Position numbers and translations under genes: made by a program
Notes under the pieces: model-generated
Database searches by the model: none
The model's input: the letters and a program-made list of their open reading frames with translations, nothing else
Told to the model about the DNA's origin: nothing
NCBI GenBank assembly: GCA_903813345.2
Contig: CAIIXF020000005.1
Coordinates: 29,825,375 to 29,889,374, forward strand
Direction: 5' to 3'
Length of the DNA stretch: 64,000 bases
Source of the DNA: Owenia fusiformis
Taxonomy: Eukaryota > Annelida > Polychaeta > Sabellida > Oweniidae
In this document: piece after piece, positions 57,294 to 64,000 of the stretch
Numbering within the stretch: the stretch's first letter is position 1
How the letters are laid out: each line of letters begins with the position of its first letter

Positions 57294-60200
57294 CAAAGGG
57301 GATTAACCGACTCAGATGGATGTTTCACCTTGGTGTTTTTATCATCATATGTAGTGTTACATGTAGTGCAGTAGCCAACGATGACCTAGGTATGTATACA
57401 TGACCCATTTTGCGTAGTCTTGCCTCAAGACTGTGTACCCCCCCCCTGTGTATTTAACCTCTTCAATTCACACACATTGAAAGTGAAGTACAGGGGGTGG
57501 AGGGAGGTAAACAGTCTTGAAAAAAGACTACATTTTGCATGAAGTGCTTACCATCATAACCGATAGTGATTGAGAATTTTTTACTGGAAAATATACCTTA
57601 TGATCCCCATTACTCTTCTATGAGGTGCATTCTTTGGAATGGTGAAATAACATGGCCTAGTCAGAAGTCAAGTCTGAGCCCCCCCCCCTCAAATAACTTA
57701 AAGCCTTCATAAGGAGGTGAGGCATGCAGGAGAGGGAGTTTTAAGGGCTTGGTACAAGGAAAACTACAGCAATACCATCAAAATTATGTAATTCGTGGCA
57801 ATAGGCATTATATTACCTGAACTTAATGTTAAACTTGATATTTGGAATTGTAATATTGTGGTGCATTGTATCGTGTTTTTTTTGTTTTGGTAACTTAAAT
57901 GTGTTGAAAATTGTGTTTATTGTGTGTCAAGTTGTTCTTTGTGTCAATATCTCAAACAAATATGTTTTAGCCCAATTAGAATGAATATATACATATGTAC
58001 TGCATATATGTTGCTCTCTCATAGACAGATTTGAATTTCATCCAATTGCATCGTAATTGTTAAGGAGACGCCCATGTATTCTTGCCTGCGGGACTCATGA
58101 ATGCATGATATTAATTAGTAAGTTATTCCTGAAATCTAACTCGTCCTCGTCCACATACTTTGTAATGTAGTTCTATACTTTATAGTTTCATTAGAATTCA
58201 TATCCTTCAAAACACAGTGATACATTCATACTAGACCGAATTTCGTTTTCGACTATTGTTAGGACTGACGTCAAATGTCTGAATGTACAAATGCAATTAC
58301 GATTTCTTGTTTCACGCCTTTCGATTCAAAGAAAATGAAGTCTGTGGGTGTAATTGTTTTCGTTCACGTATTTTATAATATACAGGCTGGTCAAATAAAA
58401 ATGGGACCATTACGTATATTCTCTTCAAAAGAGCAATGTGAAGCAAATATCGTAACAATTGGGGTGTAAAAAGTTTGAAAATTTCTGTGCATGTATGTAA
58501 AATATTTAATAAAGAAACGCTCTTTGTTTCTCCTTATTAACCCCTCATTTTACTCATATCTCACCAAAGTATCACTGTTATTTTCTAGCCTGGACATCGT
58601 TCTTTATGTTAAGAATAAGATTGTTACAACGTGTAAAAATTGTTCCAAAAAGCCTGAAAATCAGGGGTTTTGTGTGCAAAAAATAGAACTATTTTGTGAA
58701 GCCAAGTTGATTATGATTTTATCAAAACAAAATGTGGTTAGAATGATTTTAGAAATGTTTTAGGAATGCATATAAAGTAATGAGTTTTCTGAGATTGAGA
58801 GCAATTACCTTATTAAATTCCGCATACTTTGGTTTATCTCTTCGATCCTAAATACTTTTTAAGAATGATACAAGGTGTTTCATTTTATTGCCCACCCTGT
58901 AGTATCACAAATTAGATGAAGTTCATTGAAACTTGAAACATATACGTAAGATAAACTGATTCTAGGTAATGTGCTTCTGATAAATTCAAAGCAATGTCAG
59001 AGAATCATACTAAATATATCAAAGACAGTTCACTAAAAGCTGGTAAATACCAATGGCTAGAAGCATGATATGACTAAACTGCTGTCGTGAATGTATCAAT
59101 GAAGAATAACATTTTATATTTGAAGAATACAATACAATGTACATGCATGTTCCATTTCTATTTGTTTGAGTTGTACAATCAAATAACACAACAATATTGC
59201 CTTTTCAATGACAAAACGAAAATATTTGGCATTTAAATGTTCACAAACCGCCAAAAATCATAAGAACCTCTATAAAACGTCAACGTTAACACGATGTAGA
59301 CAAAACACATGTTTACAAACTAAATCTAGATGTCAGTAATAAGTGGTGAAAGGCTAACATTACAAATACGATCCAAATTCAGATCCCCCGAGGCAAGATA
59401 TAAAAATATCACAGATTTCATGTTGATATACGATTCCTGTTATCAGGTTGAGAAAGGGATGGGCTGATATTCTGTCAGACTAACTGTGCTCTGATCGACT
59501 TTAAAAACTGCTAAGAAATAACGTCTATGATATACAAGGTTCACGAAGCAGTGTACACCTGTCAGGTTATTTTGATCTTCACAGGTAAGTAAATCCAGCC
59601 ATAAAAACCCGTACGTGGAATTCGTATATATCTCGTCCTGGAACACGACCACATTACTGCATATTATTGGGTCTATTCCATCCAATTAAAATATTTACGT
59701 GTACACGTCACGGTCGTATTTAAAGTGTGATACCAACGTGACATATATAAAATACACGATTTTTCTTGGACTGTTTCTACTGATTTCTCTTTCAATCCGA
59801 CTTGTGTACCATTGGTGTTCAAGCATCAGGTATATTGAGATACTTACTTAAATAGTAATATAGAAAAGTATGACATTCTGCACTCGATGTACAGCTATAC
59901 ATGTTCAACAAGAGCCCATCGCGTTACAACAAAGATCTCAACAGGATACTGGTAGTTATAACATTTTCACATTACATCTACTGAGATTGGTAAATTTTCT
60001 TGTCTACAATATGCACCAGAATTTCGACATTTTATTAAATCATCAAAACAATGATACGGTCGAAAAGAAAGTAACTATCGTGTCGCAAAGTGTGATGAAC
60101 ATAATATCTTATGTGGAGTTAGAGTCGTGTGTTATACCGGTGGCTCCCTAATATCAAGATGTTCATATCGAAGAAGTACAACATTTAACATACTATCAAC

Positions 60201-63200
60201 GTTTTCCTACGGAAGGCTATATTGTTTTTGTTAGTATGTTTGTCACTCTTGTGCCTGTATACGATGCACAGTGATATTCATATTCGTCTCTGCGATTGTA
60301 AAATCTCATCTGAGATCAAGTTTATAGCTTAAACGCGTTAAGGGTTTAATTTTTTGTTTCTTTAAACGTTAGTCAGACTGTAAATTCAGGTTCACACTCC
60401 ATACATGGATATCTTCAAGTTTTGTTTTGTTTACTTAGAGATCAAGACTAGTCTGACAAAGCCCATTTCATCGATTTAACATGTTCTGTGTTTACACCAG
60501 GCGACAAAATAGTTGCAGGAGTTACGAATACTAAAAACGAACGACCTCTTTATAAAGCTTTGCAAACTCCTAAGGCCCTAAGCTTTGGTCCACGAGGTTT
60601 CAGCTTCCAAGCTTCGAAGAGTTATGATTATACTGTCATCTCACCCCATGCATCTCAGTGACAGAAATGCCTATTTTAAAACTTTGGTGTTATTTCAATA
60701 CATTGTCTTATCTCAAAATGATGAATACCCGAAATGCCAGTATATGCCTAAAAAATAAGTAAATTATTTTATATGATTCAAGGATCTTTGCAAAAATTTA
60801 TCTAAACGACAAACTGAAAAGGTACATAAGTTATTAACGCGAACATTATGATTCTCTCCCTGCAGTTATTGTCATTTTTATTTTCTACTTCCTTCTAGTA
60901 GGTATTGCCTTTAACCATGGGCAGTTTTAAATGGTTTATCGTTACCCATTGTATTCGTTTGACTTTAATTATTAACAGATAACTTCATCTTTAAAACTAA
61001 ACTCTTTTCTCATGGTACTGCAAATATCATCTTGTGCTGAATTAAAGCTTTGTCCACCCACTTCCCCTGATCATTAGACTACATGTAGTTTACGTTCACT
61101 CATATGGAGATACCCTATACTTACAGGAGAGCAACCAGAATACAACGCCACATATAAAGTTAGGTACGTTAAAGCAAACGGCCGAAATGTTGCACGAGGG
61201 TGTGTATCAACCTTTCTGGAGACACTGAAGATTCAACTGAATACATATCGACAGGATATACAGAGGGGTGCTGGTCCATCAGATGATAATAGAGACGCTT
61301 GCAATAATACCCAAATCATATTGGATGATTTTTCAGTGTCAAAAGAAGCAAATGTAAGTGGATACCATGTTACAGAGTCACCAATAAAATGCTAAAGGCC
61401 ATAGGCATTTAAATTTACCTCTTCTTTAAACAAAACCTATTAGGCATAAAGAGTGCTTTTAGGAGCAAATTTTAAATAAAAAACTTTCTTTTATCTATTA
61501 CCTTGGCTGTTTTAAGAACACAATTTTAACCAGTTACTCAGATGCGAGTAGGTAGTTACCAGTTTCGCCATCAAACTTTATTTTATATCTAAAAAGTTTC
61601 TTATGTACATAATATCTGCCTATTGTTGAAAATTAATTTACCAAACATGCTTTTTGTACTTAAAACAAATTATCTTCAAAGTGGTGTCGATTGAGCAGCG
61701 ATGATGGTGCTACTGGAACAACTGACTTTACTGATCATGCTTCGCACCAAATTATTATGATGGTGAGGAAGTAACGCGCATTAATTTCCCCAACCACTGA
61801 TAACATGTATTTTGGTTTATCTTCAGAAATATATAGAAATAACTGGGAATGTTATTTACAAACTCAAGGAGGTGAAAGCGGAAGATGTTGGTGATGAAAT
61901 GCTATTACGTGATTGTGATGCTCTATTCCTTAGAGGACTAGGAAAGAATAATGTAGCGGGAGCATCACTGAACCCGCCTGGACGATGTGGAAGATTAAAC
62001 ATAAATGGGGAATTTAATTTGGAGGAGACTGGGTGGCAGTGCCCTACAAGATATACGTATAATTCGAATTATCACATATGTGAACCAGGTAAATGTTTGT
62101 TATTATATGCATGCATTGTTTGAGGTTAATGATTTGCATGATAAAGCATGACTTTCAATCTTTAACTAGATTAGTGATACGTTAGAAATCATTATGTACA
62201 AAGCATGCTGTACAATTTTACCTTTTTATCTATACTTTTGCACTAAAGCTCTCAGAAAAAAGAAACAACTTTTGAAATTTGATAACGTTGTAAAGGAGTT
62301 GTTTATTTTACAGTTTTAGACCCTGACGATTCTAAAACAACTCAAAACATTCCCTCCCAAACTCATACCTCTATTCATAGAACCTCAAATCCCAGTACAA
62401 CTGACCCATCTTCCAAAGTAACACTTCCTGACCATACCCCTATTTTTCCTAATTCAATAACAATGATTACATCTGCAAAACCTTCGATGACCATGACAAC
62501 ACCAAAACAAAGTACAACAATTACCACAGCACCAGAACAAACTGCAATATCCAATACAGCAAAACAAAGTACAACAATTGTCAATACCCCAGAACAAACT
62601 ACAATGACCACGGCAGTAGAAAAAACTACAATGATCACGATACCAGGAAAAACTACAATGGCCACGACACCAGAACAAAGTACAATGACCACGATACCAG
62701 AACAAACTTCAATGACCACGATACCAGAACAAACATCAATGTCCACGATACTAGAACAAATTTCAATGACAACGATACCAGAACAAACTACAATGACCAC
62801 GATACCAGAACAAACTACAATGACCACGATACCAGAACAAACTTCAATGACCACGATACCAGAACAAACTTCAATGACCATGATACCAGAACAAACTGAA
62901 GTGACCACGATACCAGAACAAACTACAATGACCACGATACCAGAACAAATGTCAATGACCACGATGCCAGAACAAACTTCAATGACCATGATACCAGAAC
63001 AAACTGAAGTGACCACGATACCAGAACAAACTACAATGACTACAACTCCAGAACAAACTAAAACCTACACCACACCAGTGCAAACTACTATTGCCAAATC
63101 AATAGGACATACCACAATCACAACAATGCCAGAACATTCTACAAAGACCATAAAACCGGAACAAACTAAAATATTAACAACACCCGAACAAACAACAATG

Positions 63201-64000
63201 ACGACCACAACCATAGCACAAACTACAATGCAATCGACTCTAGAACAAATTACAGAAACCACTACGCAAGAGCAAATTACCAAGACTACAACCCCAGTAC
63301 AAATAACAAATATCACAACACATGAGCAAACCGAAATAACAACATTCCAAGATAAAACTTCAATTGCCACAACCCAAGAACAAACAACAATACCAGAACA
63401 AACTTTAATGACCACTACCTTGAGACAAACTACAAAGGGCCCAAAACCAGAACAAACTGCAATGACCACATCCCCAGAACAGATTACAATGAGCACAACA
63501 CCGGAAGAAACTATTAAAACCACTAACCCAGAAGAAACTAAAATTACCACACCCCCAAAACAAAGAACTATAATCACAACACCTGGACAAACCACATTGA
63601 CAACAACACAAGAACAAATAACAATTGTCACAACCCCAGAACAAACGACAAATATTGCAACACAAGAACAAACTACACTGGCAACAACACCAGAAGAAAC
63701 TACAATGACAACATCCCTAGATAAAAGTGCCACAACAGAAGATCGAATTACAATAACCACAACACCAGAACAAATTACAATGAAAATAAGACCAGAACAA
63801 ACTATAATGACAACAGTCAAAGATCAAAATACAGACACCAAAACTCCAGATCAAACTACAATGTCAACAACAGGAGAACAAGTTACAATGACAACATCCC
63901 AAGATCAACATACAGAGACCACAACCCCAGAAAAAACTATGATGACAACTACCCAAGGTCAAATTTCAATAACAACAACACCAGAACAAAGTACACTGAC
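57290..64000 (+). CDS. Mucin-like secreted or membrane protein, 5' part (continues beyond the window)
   Basis: Exons 57204-57389 (start codon 57290), 61127-61353, 61827-62088 and 62314 to beyond 64000 join with agreeing phases (1, 0, 1). Residues 1-30 form a signal sequence with core FHLGVFIIICSVTCSAVA. Then comes a domain of about 160 residues with NATYKVRYVKANGRNVARGC, DNRDACNNTQIILDDF, YIEITGNVIYKLKEVKAED, LLRDCDALFLRG, PPGRCGRL and WQCPTRYTYN..HICEP (six cysteines), which I do not recognise. From 62314 the reading frame is a Thr/Pro/Glu/Gln-rich mucin domain of at least 561 residues, built on a nine-residue unit MTTIPEQT(S/T); it should be densely O-glycosylated. No stop occurs before the edge, so the C-terminal domains are unknown. 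Minus-strand frames over this exon are shadows. Confidence 0.75.
57414..57530. mobile_element. AGTCTTG-family mini-MITE (copy 2)
   Basis: Begins TAGTCTTGCCTCAAGACTG and ends CAGTCTTGAAAAAAGACTA. CATTTTGC occurs directly on both sides (57406-57413, 57531-57538), consistent with an 8-bp target duplication. It is inserted 25 bp inside the first coding intron of the mucin-like gene; complementary poly-C and G-rich tracts lie between the arms. Confidence 0.65.
57540..61126 (+). other. Long intron of the mucin-like gene
   Basis: Mostly AT-rich DNA. Open frames at 58275-58763, 59443-59685 (minus) and 59870-60151 have no splice or family support. A possible alternative exon at 60501-60661 is listed separately. 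Confidence 0.4.
60501..60661 (+). CDS. Possible alternative terminal exon of the mucin-like gene
   Basis: A good acceptor (TGTTTACACCAG) ends at 60500, and the phase-1 frame that follows the signal-peptide exon stays open for 52 codons (DKIVAGVTNTKNERPLYKAL at the start, YDYTVISPHASQ at the end) to a TGA at 60659. Joined to the signal exon this would encode a short secreted peptide of about 86 aa. No downstream donor is seen, so it would be an alternative end. It may be chance. Confidence 0.25.
62590..63060 (+). repeat. Homogeneous 27-bp coding minisatellite
   Basis: About 17 head-to-tail copies of the 27-bp unit ATGACCACGATACCAGAACA + AACTTCA, differing by only a few bases, encode MTTIPEQT(S/T). 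Beyond 63060 the same nine-residue rhythm continues but bases and residues diverge strongly. The uniform block points to recent unequal exchange or slippage. Confidence 0.85.

Noticed and set aside
62375-63820. Long minus-strand frames (213 and 251 codons) with VCSGIVVI-type repeats
   Set aside because: They are the antisense of the mucin repeat. The 27-bp unit has no stop in that frame, so length carries no information; the plus strand has a signal exon, splice sites and typical PTS composition.
1-64000. tRNA, rRNA or snRNA genes
   Set aside because: No A/B-box pair, cloverleaf or conserved snRNA core was recognised by eye; a covariance-model scan would be needed to exclude small ones.

Overview
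This is about 64 kb of AT-rich animal genomic DNA. Genes have introns with GT..AG borders and AATAAA poly(A) signals, there are no bacterial operons, and small non-autonomous transposons are abundant. The repeat styles (pearl/DINE-like elements with GTCY microsatellites and central tandem arrays, and elements starting with a GTAGCCAGG-type end) together with the gene set suggest a marine invertebrate. A hemichordate-like deuterostome would fit, but I cannot fix the species from sequence alone.

Layout. (1) 1-518, minus strand: one exon of an unidentified gene that runs off the left edge. (2) 8903-29738, plus strand: a complete 12-exon SLC17/sialin-like anion transporter (548 aa when joined; all splice phases agree). 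Its introns are packed with mobile elements, including three pearl/Helentron-associated-like families, one nested inside another. (3) 33680-36056, plus strand: a three-exon PI-PLC X-domain (PLCXD) protein with an acidic N-terminal extension (443 aa). (4) 36.4-51.1 kb: a gene-poor stretch with a 9-bp-TSD fold-back element, a minisatellite and one possible 73-aa membrane-protein ORF on the minus strand. (5) 51309-54246, plus strand: PRDM13, a PR-domain transcription factor with four zinc fingers (520 aa, three exons), behind a TATA box. (6) 57290-64000, plus strand: the 5' part of a secreted or membrane mucin-like gene. It has a signal peptide, an unrecognised Cys-containing domain, then a long Thr/Pro/Glu/Gln repeat exon that is still open at the right edge.

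The genes look like unrelated neighbours rather than a pathway. The gene models above were assembled by hand from splice sites and reading phase; several key exons (8903-8969, 33680-33795, 62314-64000, 1-518) are too short or run off the edge, so simple ORF scanning misses them. The most interesting material is the mucin-like gene with its unknown N-terminal domain, the nested tandem-array elements (one a dense array of AGGTCA nuclear-receptor half-sites inside the transporter intron), and several recent MITE insertions with exact target-site duplications.
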